In this document: positions 26,727 through 39,756 of the stretch, piece by piece
Layout: every line of letters begins with the position of its first letter
Position numbering within the stretch: position 1 is the first letter of the stretch
Origin: Pseudolactococcus piscium
Lineage (GTDB): Bacteria; Bacillota; Bacilli; Lactobacillales; Streptococcaceae
Assembly: GCF_002441695.1 (NCBI RefSeq)
Contig: NZ_JXJW01000004.1
Span: forward strand, 60,839-124,838
Length of the DNA: 64,000 nt
Direction of reading: 5' to 3'
Position numbers and translations under genes: made by a program
Notes under the pieces: model-generated
Seen by the model: only the letters and a program-made list of their open reading frames with translations
Database searches by the model: none
What the model was told of the DNA's origin: nothing

Positions 26727-27320
26727 CTAAGTAAAAAATAAAACAGAGATAATAGTTCCAACACATATAATACCAATTATAATAGAAATAGCAATAGTTA
26801 TCGCATTTCCTATTCTATTATATGGGTTGAGAGCTAGACCATATCCGAATGTCTTCGGTATCCAAAGAGGAGCACCTATCATACCATCGTATGCTTTACT
26901 AGCTGTCTTTGAAAAGTTATAGTTAACGTATAACAAAAGACAAATAAGTACCATTGATAATATAGTAATAGATTTCATAATTAACGGGGAATGTTCGAAT
27001 AAAGGAGTTATAGCGATCAAACCTACAAATAGAACGAGAATAACAGGGAAGATTACGGCATACTTTTTATTAGCTTTCTTCAAATTAATTAGGTCATAGT
27101 CCTTTTCTACTTGTTTCATGATTTTTTGGTCGCCTTTCATAATATCAAGTGAGAAATTATAATAATTGCTCAACAAAATTAAAGTAGGAATATCTGGTGA
27201 ACTTTTACCATTCTCCCAATTTGATAATGTCTGTCTAGTAATGTATAGTTCATCTGCTACTTTTTGCTGTGTATAGCCTCTTTGCTTTCTCTCATTCACT
27301 AAAATACTACTTAAGTTCAT
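26727..27320 (-). CDS. XRE-type helix-turn-helix regulator with membrane domain
   Basis: The 197-residue protein has an N-terminal HTH_3 domain (about residues 5-60, QQKVADELYITRQTLSNWE) and a linker. About four hydrophobic membrane segments follow from residue 88 to the C-terminus. Membrane-tethered XRE regulators of this shape are common in Firmicutes and often act on neighbouring genes. No obvious target lies here. The ATG at 27320 follows GGGAGAGAAA; 28 upstream in-frame codons lack a ribosome site. Confidence 0.8.
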   Translation of the reverse strand: MNLSSILVNERKQRGYTQQKVADELYITRQTLSNWENGKSSPDIPTLILLSNYYNFSLDIMKGDQKIMKQVEKDYDLINLKKANKKYAVIFPVILVLFVGLIAITPLFEHSPLIMKSITILSMVLICLLLYVNYNFSKTASKAYDGMIGAPLWIPKTFGYGLALNPYNRIGNAITIAISIIIGIICVGTIISVLFFT

Positions 27321-28817
<1,497 letters not shown>

Positions 28818-28821
28818 AAAA

Positions 28822-28855
28822 CGAGCAGGTCTAACATGACCTACTCATTTTTTTT
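28822..28855 (+). terminator. Terminator of the flavoprotein gene
   Basis: GAGCAGGTC pairs with GACCTACTC around a short loop. At least eight T follow on the plus strand. Confidence 0.88.
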
Positions 28856-28867
28856 ACTTCATTTTTT

Positions 28868-29782
28868 TTACTTCATTTTTTTAGCTTGATATACCGCACC
28901 AATCAAGCCGGCATCATTTCTTAAGAGACAAGGTTTGATATCTGCTATCGTTTCATTTTTTAATTGATTTATGCTCCTATGATGCCGCTTAATCTTCTCA
29001 ATTCTATCTGTGAGTTTGTCCAAAAACTCCTGATTGGCACTGATACCACCGCCTAAGAGTAGCACCTCGGGATCAAACACGCAAATCAAATTTAGTAATC
29101 CCTTGGCGACATCATCATAATACTGGTCCATGACTTTGGTAGCTAGGACATCACCTTGTCGGACTAAGTCGAGTATCAGGCGTGCATCAGATATTTTCTG
29201 ACCAGTCGCTTGATAATAGCGATTGTATAGCCCTAATATCACACCACTCGTAAAGTTCCATGAATCATCTTCTAGATCATGTGTGTAGTCGAGTGGACTT
29301 TGCATACTCCAGCCAATTTCTCCAGCAGCGCCATGCGCCCCTTGATAGACCTTGCCATTAATGATGATTCCGCAGCCAACAGCAGTGCCTAATACAACGA
29401 CGATATAGTTTTCAATACCTTGGGCATTACCCAGCCATTGCTCGGCAATCGCCGCACAATTTGCATCATTTTCAAGCACAACTGGCAAGTGAAAAGCAGC
29501 TTCACATTTTTCTTTGAGATTAACTTTATAAAATGGTTTTATGGAACCAGCTGTTACCATATAGCCATCTTTTCTGACTATACCGGGCACACTAATGCCA
29601 ATACCTTCAATCGGATACTTGGCTTGATAGGTAGCCACTTGGCTTGCCATATTTTTAAGGAGCACCTCACCATCATCAGGCGTTGATGGAAATAAGCCTT
29701 TTTCTATCACTTCTCCTTGTTCATCAACCAGACCGTATTTGATAGATGTACCACCGATGTCAAATCCTATGTAATATGTCAT
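28868..29782 (-). CDS. ROK-family sugar kinase, beta-glucoside kinase-like
   Basis: The 304-residue ROK protein has the ATP-binding DIGGTSIKYGLVD motif, the catalytic ENDANCAA segment and GAAGEIGW. It lacks the CxCGxxGC zinc motif found in glucokinases and repressors of the ROK group. In this it resembles BglK, which phosphorylates imported cellobiose and other beta-glucosides at the 6-position. It is the last gene of an operon with an ABC importer and a 6-phospho-type GH1, which fits that role. Fructokinase or glucokinase activity cannot be excluded. GGAG precedes the ATG. Confidence 0.75.
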   Translation of the reverse strand: MTYYIGFDIGGTSIKYGLVDEQGEVIEKGLFPSTPDDGEVLLKNMASQVATYQAKYPIEGIGISVPGIVRKDGYMVTAGSIKPFYKVNLKEKCEAAFHLPVVLENDANCAAIAEQWLGNAQGIENYIVVVLGTAVGCGIIINGKVYQGAHGAAGEIGWSMQSPLDYTHDLEDDSWNFTSGVILGLYNRYYQATGQKISDARLILDLVRQGDVLATKVMDQYYDDVAKGLLNLICVFDPEVLLLGGGISANQEFLDKLTDRIEKIKRHHRSINQLKNETIADIKPCLLRNDAGLIGAVYQAKKMK

Positions 29783-29887
29783 GTCATATCTCCTAATTTA
29801 ATCAAAGGTACTAAAGGCTGATCCAATATTGATCAGCTAAGTACCAAACTGTTCACTGTAAAAAAGCATGCAAGTCACACCCTCTAT

Positions 29888-30508
29888 TTACCTATCAGTT
29901 ACTTCCTCTTCTCCTACTAATTTTACCAAAATGCCGGAAATAAAGTGACTTTGAACCACAGCTGTCAAGCTAAATGAAAGGGTAAGGACCGGTAGTAAAG
30001 CCCATCTTTGATAAATCGGTAGATACAAGCAAAGTAAGCCTGCAACACTGAGCATGATAAGCATATGGGGCACATGTTGTATGGCCAGCATCAGCCCATT
30101 TCGCATCATGATGCCAGTCTTATTCTCAAACGTGGCAACTAAAGAAAAGGTATAGGGTAAAGTCCCAACCACAAGGACAATCAGACATAAAAGTGGGAAA
30201 AGTACAACTGGATGACCATTTACCAGACTGATAACCACGAATGCGATCGCAACAAAGCCTAGAAAAGCCAGCCAAATTTTTGTAGCTTGGATGCCATTTT
30301 TTCTAAAACTTTTCACAAAAGAGCCTGTCATTTCTTTTTCAGTCCCAACTTGCATGCGTAACGTCACATCATAGAGCGCTGTTAGCGCAGCACCGACTGT
30401 AACAATCGGGAGGCTGGCTATGATAAATAGTAGATTCAATGCCATCAAATCACATAGCTTCAACATATATTTATAGATGTTGCCATCAATCGCAAATAAC
30501 CCACGCAT
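29888..30508 (-). CDS. DUF624 (YesL-like) membrane protein
   Basis: The 206-residue protein has about five hydrophobic segments and the N-terminal pattern LMALNLLFIIASLPIVTVGAA typical of DUF624/YesL proteins. These regularly accompany LplB/LplC-type carbohydrate ABC importers with an unknown accessory role. AAGGAG precedes the ATG. It lies between the binding-protein gene and the ROK kinase in the same operon. Confidence 0.85.
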   Translation of the reverse strand: MRGLFAIDGNIYKYMLKLCDLMALNLLFIIASLPIVTVGAALTALYDVTLRMQVGTEKEMTGSFVKSFRKNGIQATKIWLAFLGFVAIAFVVISLVNGHPVVLFPLLCLIVLVVGTLPYTFSLVATFENKTGIMMRNGLMLAIQHVPHMLIMLSVAGLLCLYLPIYQRWALLPVLTLSFSLTAVVQSHFISGILVKLVGEEEVTDR

Positions 30509-30556
30509 CCCCTCAACTCCTTACTGTTTGCTAATCTTAAGCAGAAATACGCTATC

Positions 30557-32185
30557 TTATTTTTCCCCTAATTTTTTCATGTTATTCTTAATATTTTTGT
30601 CACGTGTATTATTGATTTCTTTGATTTTATTGTCTTTTTGGAATTGCTTAAATGTTGCTAATGTTTTGTCAAACTCTGCTGTATCTTTAGCACGAATCAA
30701 GCTGACCAAGGTCGTTTGCCATTTAGTTGTGATGGCACTTAAAGCACGTGCTTCTTGTGTACCAGGATCTGGTGAAATATTCTCCATTTTAAACTGAGGT
30801 GTCAAATATTTTTGTCCCCATGCTTGTTGTTGCCAAACCGCTTTCACATAAGATGCCTTATTGTAAGCCTTGAAGCGATCATGTCCAAATTGGATGAACT
30901 CACCAATCCGATAGTCGTTTTCCCATTTTGTCAGGTCATCTGATTGGATTTTGGCAGCGGTATCTGTCCAACTAATGGCTTCTTTGTTGCCATCTATATA
31001 ATTGAACGCATCTCCTTCAATACCAAAATTTGTCAAAATTTGCCCGTAATCACTCAATAGATATTCAAATACTTGAATGGCTTTGGCAGGATTTTTTGTC
31101 TTCTGAGAAATATAGTTAATCATCCAACCTGAGAGTCCGGCTTGAGATAAAGTTGGTGTCTTACCTTTGGTTGATTGAACCCCATCAATGGCAAGGTATT
31201 CCTTATCTGGGTTTGCAGATAGCCATGTTTGTAGGCTGTTTCCTTGACTAACATTTGACGCTATCATCATTGTCGCATATTTACCACTTGTCATTTTTTC
31301 TTTAAATGCATCATTATTATCAGAAAAACTGTCATCAGATATATTGCCATCTTCATGAACTTGGCGGAAAGCTTTTAGCCAGGTGATATAATCCTCATCT
31401 AGATTACGATCATAGTAGGTATTATCCTTATTTGTCATCGAGACACCAAGCATGTCTTGAACGACATCACCAAGGGAACTTGTGCCACCCGAAAAATCAT
31501 TAAAGCCAAATGGGACAAGATCAGGGAACTTATCTTTTATTGCTTTCATGGCATTAATAAAACCTTGAGGCGTCTTAAAGTCTTGTGGGCCGATTGCATC
31601 AAGTACGTCTTGTCGAATGACAAAAGCATCTCTTGCTGGCACTTTTCCACTCTTAAAATCAGCTTCGGTATTCGAATAATTGGGATAGCCATAGGTTTTC
31701 CCATCCGAGAGTTTATACCAGTTTAGAGTATCTTCACGCGCCACTTCATAGAAATAGGGATCATATTTGTTTGCTAACTCTTGCAAGGGTAATGCCCATT
31801 TATTGGCTGTGCGGGCGACTTCAGTATTTGGATCAAGCACCGTCACAATATCAGGGATATCGCCACTAGCAAAGTAGGTATTGAGTTTGGTATCATCACC
31901 TACGACAAATTTAATATCCAGATTTAGGTCTTTTTTGACCTGTTTAGTGATCAAATCGGTGCCATATTTTTTATTCCACCATTCCGCATTGATATACCAA
32001 GTTAAGGTATTATCTTTACTTTTATCTGACTGCCATGCAGGTTTAGACTTGTCCACTTTATAAGTAGGATCCGGTAATTTTGTTGTAATAGCTGATTCTT
32101 TTTTCTTGGCACCACATGAGGCAAGTAACGCAATTGCTACTAAACCTGTCATGGATAGCCCTATCATGGTTTTCATTTTCATCAT
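30557..32185 (-). CDS. Carbohydrate ABC transporter substrate-binding lipoprotein, LplA/YtcQ-like
   Basis: This 542-residue protein has a lipoprotein signal (lipobox LLASC at about residue 25) followed by a large extracytoplasmic solute-binding domain of family 1. Its size matches the LplA/YtcQ type that serves oligosaccharide importers. It is coded next to the two permeases. No ATPase is in the operon, so a shared MsmK-like ATPase elsewhere is expected. ATG 32185 (or the adjacent 32182) follows GGAG; a TTG one codon earlier is less likely. Confidence 0.9.
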   Translation of the reverse strand: MMKMKTMIGLSMTGLVAIALLASCGAKKKESAITTKLPDPTYKVDKSKPAWQSDKSKDNTLTWYINAEWWNKKYGTDLITKQVKKDLNLDIKFVVGDDTKLNTYFASGDIPDIVTVLDPNTEVARTANKWALPLQELANKYDPYFYEVAREDTLNWYKLSDGKTYGYPNYSNTEADFKSGKVPARDAFVIRQDVLDAIGPQDFKTPQGFINAMKAIKDKFPDLVPFGFNDFSGGTSSLGDVVQDMLGVSMTNKDNTYYDRNLDEDYITWLKAFRQVHEDGNISDDSFSDNNDAFKEKMTSGKYATMMIASNVSQGNSLQTWLSANPDKEYLAIDGVQSTKGKTPTLSQAGLSGWMINYISQKTKNPAKAIQVFEYLLSDYGQILTNFGIEGDAFNYIDGNKEAISWTDTAAKIQSDDLTKWENDYRIGEFIQFGHDRFKAYNKASYVKAVWQQQAWGQKYLTPQFKMENISPDPGTQEARALSAITTKWQTTLVSLIRAKDTAEFDKTLATFKQFQKDNKIKEINNTRDKNIKNNMKKLGEK

Positions 32186-32275
32186 CAACTCTCCTATACT
32201 TTCTTTTTGCTATTATTTAAGAATACGGCTAAACCTTACGTTTTTTTAACTATTCGTTTAGCTGTATTTTTAGCA

Positions 32276-33169
32276 TTACTCTTTAACAGCACCCAGCATT
32301 GTCCCCGTTACAAAATATTTTTGTAAAAAAGGATATAAAACTAGAATGGGTACCATTGTCACGACGATTGTTGCAAGCTGCATCCCTTTAGATGAGGTTT
32401 GAATACTGACCTGTGCGCTCAAGCCAGTCTGGGCAGCAGCTTGGGATTTCAAGATCAGTTCATAAAGTTTCATTTGCAAAGGATAAAGTGCTTCATTTTG
32501 GACATACAGTTTTGTAGTCATAAAATCATTCCACTGCCAAACGCCATGAAACAAGGCAATAGTGGCAAGTGCTGGTTTTGACAAGGGGACAATAATCTTA
32601 AAGAAAATCCCCCAATCACTTGCGCCATCTATTCTTGCCGACTCTTCTAGAGAGCTTGGGACATCTCTAAAGAAATTCATAAGAATCACGACATCGTAAT
32701 AACTAAACATAGCTGGTAGAATATAGACCCAAAAGCTGTTCAATAAGCCCAATGACTTAATTAGCAGGTAAGTTGGAATCATACCACCAGTAAAAAACAT
32801 GGTCACGATCCCCATCGATGCATAGAGCTTACGACCTTTCAAGTCACGTTTACTCAACGCATAAGCGACAATGGCACAAAAAACAACATGGGCAAAGACA
32901 CCAATACCTGTTTTGGCAACGGAAATAAGAAAAGCTGACCATAGGCTCGCATCTCGAAAGACACTTCGGTAATTATCCAAAGATAATTCTGATGGCCAAA
33001 AGATAAACCCTCCCTCGTTTAATGCCTGATTTGAGGCAAATGAAGAGATGAGTACATTCCAGAGTGGGACGACGATAATCAGTGTGAAGATAGCCATCAG
33101 TAACATATTCATGATATCAAATGTATTTTTTTTGGCCTTTAATTTGATTGTGCTTGTTTGATGCTGCAA
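32276..33169 (-). CDS. Carbohydrate ABC transporter permease, LplC/YtcP-like
   Basis: The 297-residue inner-membrane permease has six helices and the cytoplasmic EAA loop (SLEESARIDGASDWGIFFKIIVPLSKP) that contacts the ATPase. It belongs to the MalG/LplC group. The start is TTG at 33169, supported by AAAGGAGG seven bases upstream. It pairs with the upstream LplB-type permease, 14 bp away. Confidence 0.92.
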   Translation of the reverse strand: MQHQTSTIKLKAKKNTFDIMNMLLMAIFTLIIVVPLWNVLISSFASNQALNEGGFIFWPSELSLDNYRSVFRDASLWSAFLISVAKTGIGVFAHVVFCAIVAYALSKRDLKGRKLYASMGIVTMFFTGGMIPTYLLIKSLGLLNSFWVYILPAMFSYYDVVILMNFFRDVPSSLEESARIDGASDWGIFFKIIVPLSKPALATIALFHGVWQWNDFMTTKLYVQNEALYPLQMKLYELILKSQAAAQTGLSAQVSIQTSSKGMQLATIVVTMVPILVLYPFLQKYFVTGTMLGAVKE

Positions 33170-33183
33170 GTGATGCCTCCTTT

Positions 33184-35638
<2,455 letters not shown>

Positions 35639-35648
35639 TTAACTTTAT

Positions 35649-35676
35649 AATAGCAAAAAAAAAACTCGCAGTAAGC
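35649..35676 (-). promoter_or_regulatory. Promoter of the glycoside ABC operon
   Basis: On the minus strand, TTACTG lies inside the cre-like sequence and TATTAT follows 16 bp later across a T-rich spacer. The boxes are weak, as expected for a regulated promoter. Confidence 0.5.
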
Positions 35677-35683
35677 GCTTTCT
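35670..35683 (-). promoter_or_regulatory. cre-like site over the glycoside operon promoter
   Basis: On the minus strand, AGAAAGCGCTTACT matches 12 of 14 cre positions. It overlaps the -35 region, so CcpA would repress the operon when a preferred sugar is present. Confidence 0.6.
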
Positions 35684-35712
35684 TTGGTTTAGGTCATGTT
35701 CCAAAAAGCTGA

Positions 35713-35752
35713 TAAAAAAAACACAAGTGGAACGCTACGTTCCACTTGTGTT
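35713..35752 (-). terminator. Terminator of the RpiR-family regulator gene
   Basis: AACACAAGTGGAACG pairs with CGTTCCACTTGTGTT. On the minus strand seven T follow. It begins four bases after the regulator stop. Confidence 0.92.
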
Positions 35753-35755
35753 AAC

Positions 35756-36493
35756 TCATGTTTCTCGATGCCAAATTTTTTGCGTTAAAGCCTCTACTAA
35801 AAATACAGCCTGAATTTGACTAGACATATCATGATAGGTGTTTATCCTAACCAGAGGTGTCTGATAGCCTAGGACATAATCTGACATACGTGCCAGAATT
35901 GACACCTCATCAGACGTGATCGTAACGATTGTAAAATCATCCTTATTTTTAAAGGTATTTACCACTTCAATCACTTCATTTGTTGTCCCTGATACGGATA
36001 GAATCACAAGCATATTATTAGCTGTGTGCTTCAATTTTTGTGCGACTGGGTAAGTGGGATCGCTCATGGCAAAAGCGTTATAGCCCATGGCTGCAAGTCG
36101 TCTTGCAGCATAATCACAGATGGCACCACTTGCACCCATCCCCAGGAACATGATATTTTCTGCATCACTTATCAAATCAGCAACAATTTCTAACTTCATC
36201 TCGATATTTTGGGGAAAGGTCGCTTGCGTCAGACTCGCTAACCGATTTGAAAAATCAGGTGACTGGTCCTTGTCTTGCGTTACCTGCTTTAAATTTGTCC
36301 GAAACTCGACAAAACTAGCATAGCCTATCTTATGTATAAAACGCATAACCGATGCTGATGACGTATGAGACCCTTCTGCGATTTCTCGAATGCGCATATA
36401 AGGCACCTTACTGATATTATCTGCTAAATATCCGTAAATATAGCGATCCGTTTCGGATAATTGGGCTAAGTCAACATTTTCAAAAAAAGACAT
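35756..36493 (-). CDS. MurR/RpiR-family transcriptional regulator
   Basis: The 245-residue protein has an N-terminal HTH_6 domain (about 1-75, with SHTSSASVMRFIHKIGYASF) and a C-terminal SIS sugar-phosphate-binding domain (about 105-235; FLGMGASGAICDYAARRL). Such regulators sense phosphosugars. Its position directly upstream of the glycoside operon points to control of that operon. ATG 36493 follows GGAGAAACC; ten upstream codons were dropped. It is separated from the operon by a terminator. Confidence 0.9.
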   Translation of the reverse strand: MSFFENVDLAQLSETDRYIYGYLADNISKVPYMRIREIAEGSHTSSASVMRFIHKIGYASFVEFRTNLKQVTQDKDQSPDFSNRLASLTQATFPQNIEMKLEIVADLISDAENIMFLGMGASGAICDYAARRLAAMGYNAFAMSDPTYPVAQKLKHTANNMLVILSVSGTTNEVIEVVNTFKNKDDFTIVTITSDEVSILARMSDYVLGYQTPLVRINTYHDMSSQIQAVFLVEALTQKIWHRET

Positions 36494-36544
36494 AAGGTTT
36501 CTCCTGCATCTTGCACCGTTCAACTATTCCTGCAACTCTATAGA

Positions 36545-37561
36545 CTAGCTCAATTGCTCAAAGCTCAAGCTTGGTGTGGCGTTTAAATCCCAGTCTGCAA
36601 AGTGCTTCTGGTTATATTCACAAACACTAGCATAAGCAATCATCCCTGCATTATCACCACACAGTCTAAGCGGTGGGATCACGACATCAATATCTGTGAT
36701 TTCAGCTGCAAGACGATCACGTAACCCTTTGTTGGCAGCTACCCCGCCAGCAACGACTAGCATCTTGACTGGATACTCCGTTAAGGCAATCTTTGTTTTT
36801 GCTAATAAGACATCCAGAACAGCTGCTTGGAAACTTGCTGATAAATCTTTTACATCAAGGCTTTCACCCTTTTGTTCTGCATTGTGGACGGTATTGATAA
36901 AGGCTGATTTTAGACCAGAAAAACTAAATTCAAGTGCTGGATCGTCATGTTTCATCATCGCACGTGGAAAATGAAAGACATCCTTACCTTGGTGGGCTAA
37001 GGTATCAATCTCTCGTCCAGCAGGGTAGGTCAACTGCATGACACGACCGACTTTATCATAGGCTTCTCCTACTGCATCATCTCGTGTTTCCCCGATAATT
37101 TTGTAGTCGCCTGGCTCTGAAACATAGACAAGTTCAGTATGCCCACCACTAACCAGTAAGGCCATCAAAGGAAATTCAAGTGGTTTGACCTGACGTGCTG
37201 CCCATAAGTGACCGGCCATATGATTCACTGGAATAAGTGGGAGCTCATGCGCCCAAGCAAAGGCCTTAGCCGCTGCAATACCGACTAAAAGCGCACCAAC
37301 AAGGCCTGGGCCTTCAGTTACTGCAACAGCAGTCAAATCTGAAACTGTAATATTAGCTTCTGACAAGGCTTCGTTGATACAAGTTGTGATCACTTCGACG
37401 TGATGTCGGCTGGCAACCTCAGGCACAACACCACCAAATCGTTTATGACTATCGATCTGACTGGCAATGATGTTGCTCAAAAGTTCCTCATCATTTTTTA
37501 ATACGGCAACACTTGTTTCATCACATGATGTTTCAAATGCCAATATATACTTATCTTTCAT
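36545..37561 (-). CDS. tsaD: tRNA N6-adenosine threonylcarbamoyltransferase
   Basis: The 338-residue ASKHA-fold enzyme transfers threonylcarbamoyl to A37 of ANN-decoding tRNAs with TsaB and TsaE. It has the metal-binding HMAGH motif ([10 protein letters not shown]), an N-terminal [12 protein letters not shown] and the [10 protein letters not shown] nucleotide motif. Its ATG overlaps the end of rimI by 4 nt. The gene ends the tsaB-GNAT-rimI-tsaD operon. Confidence 0.97.
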   Translation of the reverse strand: MKDKYILAFETSCDETSVAVLKNDEELLSNIIASQIDSHKRFGGVVPEVASRHHVEVITTCINEALSEANITVSDLTAVAVTEGPGLVGALLVGIAAAKAFAWAHELPLIPVNHMAGHLWAARQVKPLEFPLMALLVSGGHTELVYVSEPGDYKIIGETRDDAVGEAYDKVGRVMQLTYPAGREIDTLAHQGKDVFHFPRAMMKHDDPALEFSFSGLKSAFINTVHNAEQKGESLDVKDLSASFQAAVLDVLLAKTKIALTEYPVKMLVVAGGVAANKGLRDRLAAEITDIDVVIPPLRLCGDNAGMIAYASVCEYNQKHFADWDLNATPSLSFEQLS

Positions 37562-38004
37562 GACTCTCTTTTCATTAAAATTGCATTTTCTTTTGGATTT
37601 TGATAATAATCTTGCCTGATAAAATACGGATCAAATCCATACTTTTCATATAAGCGTTTTGCTGTTTGATTAGATGCCCTAACTTCCAGAAAAAAGGTCC
37701 CATCATGACTGATCAACTGCTTTAACAGCAAGCTTGCTACACCTTGACATTGATAGGCTTTAGCAACTGCAAGATTGGTAATTTCTATCTCATCCATGAC
37801 ACTAGTCGTCGCTAGAAACCCAACCACCTGATTCTGGTCATCGCTTGCCAGATAATAGACCGTATCTTTACGACACATATCAGAAAAAGTCTGATCTAGT
37901 GTCCAAGGCACATATAAATAAGTATCTATTAAGATATCCTGAATCGCCTGTGCAACGGCCTTGTCGTCATCTGTCATCACATTTATCTGCCTAATTTTTA
38001 TCAC
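37558..38004 (-). CDS. rimI: Ribosomal-protein-alanine N-acetyltransferase
   Basis: The 148-residue GNAT protein has the acetyl-CoA-binding [17 protein letters not shown] motif and the C-terminal [13 protein letters not shown] segment of RimI, which acetylates the N-terminus of ribosomal protein S18. The start is GTG at 38004 with only a weak ribosome site; an ATG nine codons later is an alternative. It lies between a second GNAT gene and tsaD. Confidence 0.85.
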   Translation of the reverse strand: MIKIRQINVMTDDDKAVAQAIQDILIDTYLYVPWTLDQTFSDMCRKDTVYYLASDDQNQVVGFLATTSVMDEIEITNLAVAKAYQCQGVASLLLKQLISHDGTFFLEVRASNQTAKRLYEKYGFDPYFIRQDYYQNPKENAILMKRES

Positions 38005-38010
38005 GCTAAG

Positions 38011-38583
38011 CTACTTTCTCATGTCCTTGAGTTCTTTGACCATCCATAAGCCATCTGATTTATTTTCATAGTATTCAGGTAGAATCTCTTTGGTTTCAAA
38101 TCCTAACTTGCGATACATGGCTTGGGCAGATGTATTGTCTCGCATCACTTCTAGTGTTAATTGCGAGACGCCAAGCTGTTGCATCAAATTTGCCATGATG
38201 CTGACAAGATTTGACCCAATCCCTTGATTTTGAAAAGTAGATAAAACAGCTAGATTAGACAGATGTACGGACTGTCTCTCAGGTACGATACGTGCACCGA
38301 TAAAGCCGACGATTCTACCACCTGCTTCTGCTGTTAGAAAGATGGCCTGGTCATTGGTCATGATCTCGTGCTCAAAATGAGAAAAAGTCCAAGGCGTTTC
38401 ACCGCCATAAACATCCCGCTCAATTGTCAAAAAACTGACGATATCTTCACGTTCTGAAATACGGTAGCGGGCCTGATCAATGACAGTATCTACTTCGAAA
38501 TCATCAAAAGCGCGATACTTTCGAAATTGGTGGTACTCAAATTTTTTTGATATAGTTTGCATCAGTTGCTTCATCATGCGCAT
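38011..38583 (-). CDS. GNAT-family N-acetyltransferase, RimI-like
   Basis: The protein of about 190 residues has a GNAT core with the acetyl-CoA loop STFQNQGIGSNLVSIM and the NTSAQAMYRKLGFE motif of RimI-like enzymes. The N-terminal 50 residues are extra. The target is unknown. Its start overlaps the 3' end of tsaB. GGAG lies four bases before ATG 38583 and ten before ATG 38577, so either may be used. Having two RimI-like genes between tsaB and tsaD is unusual. Confidence 0.8.
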   Translation of the reverse strand: MRMMKQLMQTISKKFEYHQFRKYRAFDDFEVDTVIDQARYRISEREDIVSFLTIERDVYGGETPWTFSHFEHEIMTNDQAIFLTAEAGGRIVGFIGARIVPERQSVHLSNLAVLSTFQNQGIGSNLVSIMANLMQQLGVSQLTLEVMRDNTSAQAMYRKLGFETKEILPEYYENKSDGLWMVKELKDMRK

Positions 38584-39244
38584 GCGTCTCCAACCATTTT
38601 TCTTCCGCTTCAACTTTCTTCAAATATTCAGGTGCAAAGAAATCCACGTTAACAGGCACCGCATTGATGCCTAAACAGGCAATTTCATAGGCATTTGGCA
38701 AACGCCGTTCTGGATTGTCTATAAAACGCGCATTCGGTAGTGCTTGATGAATGCTGTCACGAAATTGGGCAATCTCGCCAGTAAAATAAAGGGTTTCTTC
38801 CTCTGATAGCGTGTCCAATAACTGTGCCAATGGCATATGGCCTTCCGCACTAATCAAGCGTTTATCCTGATAAACACCGGCATAAACATTTTGGCGTCTC
38901 GCATCTATTATCGGGACTACCTTCCCAGTAACGCTCGCATTTGCTGCGATAGCCGCGAGACTTGACACGCCAACTAAGTCAATATTTAGCGTGCTAGCCA
39001 GTGTTTTAGCTGTCGTTACGGCAATTCTAAGGCCAGTATAACTGCCTGGACCCATGGCAACAGCAATTCTATCCAGTTCTTGCGGCTGTACACCAGCATT
39101 TTTCATTAGAAAATCAATGGCTGGCATTAAGGTTAGGCTGTGATTTTTCTTTATATTCAGATCAATTTTACCGAGTAAGCGATCATCTTCGCATAAGGCG
39201 ACCGATAAAGCTTGACTAGAGGTATCAAAAGCTAATAGTTTCAT
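38537..39244 (-). CDS. tsaB: tRNA threonylcarbamoyladenosine biosynthesis protein TsaB
   Basis: This 235-residue partner of TsaD has the ASKHA N-terminal motif LLAFDTSSQALSVAL and the RIAVAMGPGSYTGLRIAV signature. It lacks a metal site and acts as scaffold for TsaD. The ATG at 39244 gives the canonical MKLLAFDTS N-terminus; the ten codons before it are rejected. It is the first gene of the operon and overlaps the following GNAT gene by about 46 bp. Confidence 0.95.
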   Translation of the reverse strand: MKLLAFDTSSQALSVALCEDDRLLGKIDLNIKKNHSLTLMPAIDFLMKNAGVQPQELDRIAVAMGPGSYTGLRIAVTTAKTLASTLNIDLVGVSSLAAIAANASVTGKVVPIIDARRQNVYAGVYQDKRLISAEGHMPLAQLLDTLSEEETLYFTGEIAQFRDSIHQALPNARFIDNPERRLPNAYEIACLGINAVPVNVDFFAPEYLKKVEAEEKWLETHAHDEATDANYIKKI

Positions 39245-39341
39245 ATCTTGTCGATTCTTCCCATCTTTTTGCACAATCTCACGCCATACTAGGCGACTTG
39301 CCTATCAGGCTATGCATGTCTGCATTTCCAATTTGTGCTTG

Positions 39342-39370
39342 TTGAGTATATTACCATTTTATGATAAAAT
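39342..39370 (+). promoter_or_regulatory. Promoter of rpoY-rnjA
   Basis: TTGAGT (39342-39347) and TAAAAT (39365-39370) are separated by 17 bp, about 75 bp before rpoY. Confidence 0.7.
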
Positions 39371-39446
39371 ATAAGTAATTGCAATAATGCGACCTGTATT
39401 AGAGGTGCACCTGTAAACTAATTACCTTATAAAATGGAGAAAAAAC

Positions 39447-39677
39447 ATGTTATTTAAAGTCTTTTATCAAGAAACAAAAAAACGTAGCCCTAAACGCGAA
39501 ACAACACATTCACTATACCTAGAATTGGACACAACAGACGTCCGTAGTGGTGTCATCCAAGCACGCGAAATCATGCGTGACAACACTGATTTTCATGTTG
39601 AATTCATTGATGCGATCAGTGATGAACAAGCTGAATACGAAAAAGAAGCAGCACATTTTTCAATTACAACCTTTTAA
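39447..39677 (+). CDS. rpoY: RNA polymerase epsilon subunit
   Basis: This 76-residue acidic protein matches the DUF1447/RpoY family: MLFKVFYQETK at the start, a central LYLELDTTDVRSG region and EYEKEAAHF near the end. It binds RNA polymerase in Firmicutes. ATGGAGAAAAAAC precedes the ATG. It is followed at 79 bp by rnjA, the conserved Firmicute arrangement. Confidence 0.95.
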   Translation: MLFKVFYQETKKRSPKRETTHSLYLELDTTDVRSGVIQAREIMRDNTDFHVEFIDAISDEQAEYEKEAAHFSITTF

Positions 39678-39756
39678 GCAACCTTACAACTTGTGAGCGT
39701 CATCACAGGTTTTTTAATAAACTCAAATAAGCATAATAATTATAGAAAAGAGACTT

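Noticed and set aside
28846-28885. Tandem TTTTTTACTTCA repeat at the end of the flavoprotein terminator and ROK gene
   Set aside because: It is a short low-complexity duplication that includes the ROK stop codon; no function is evident.
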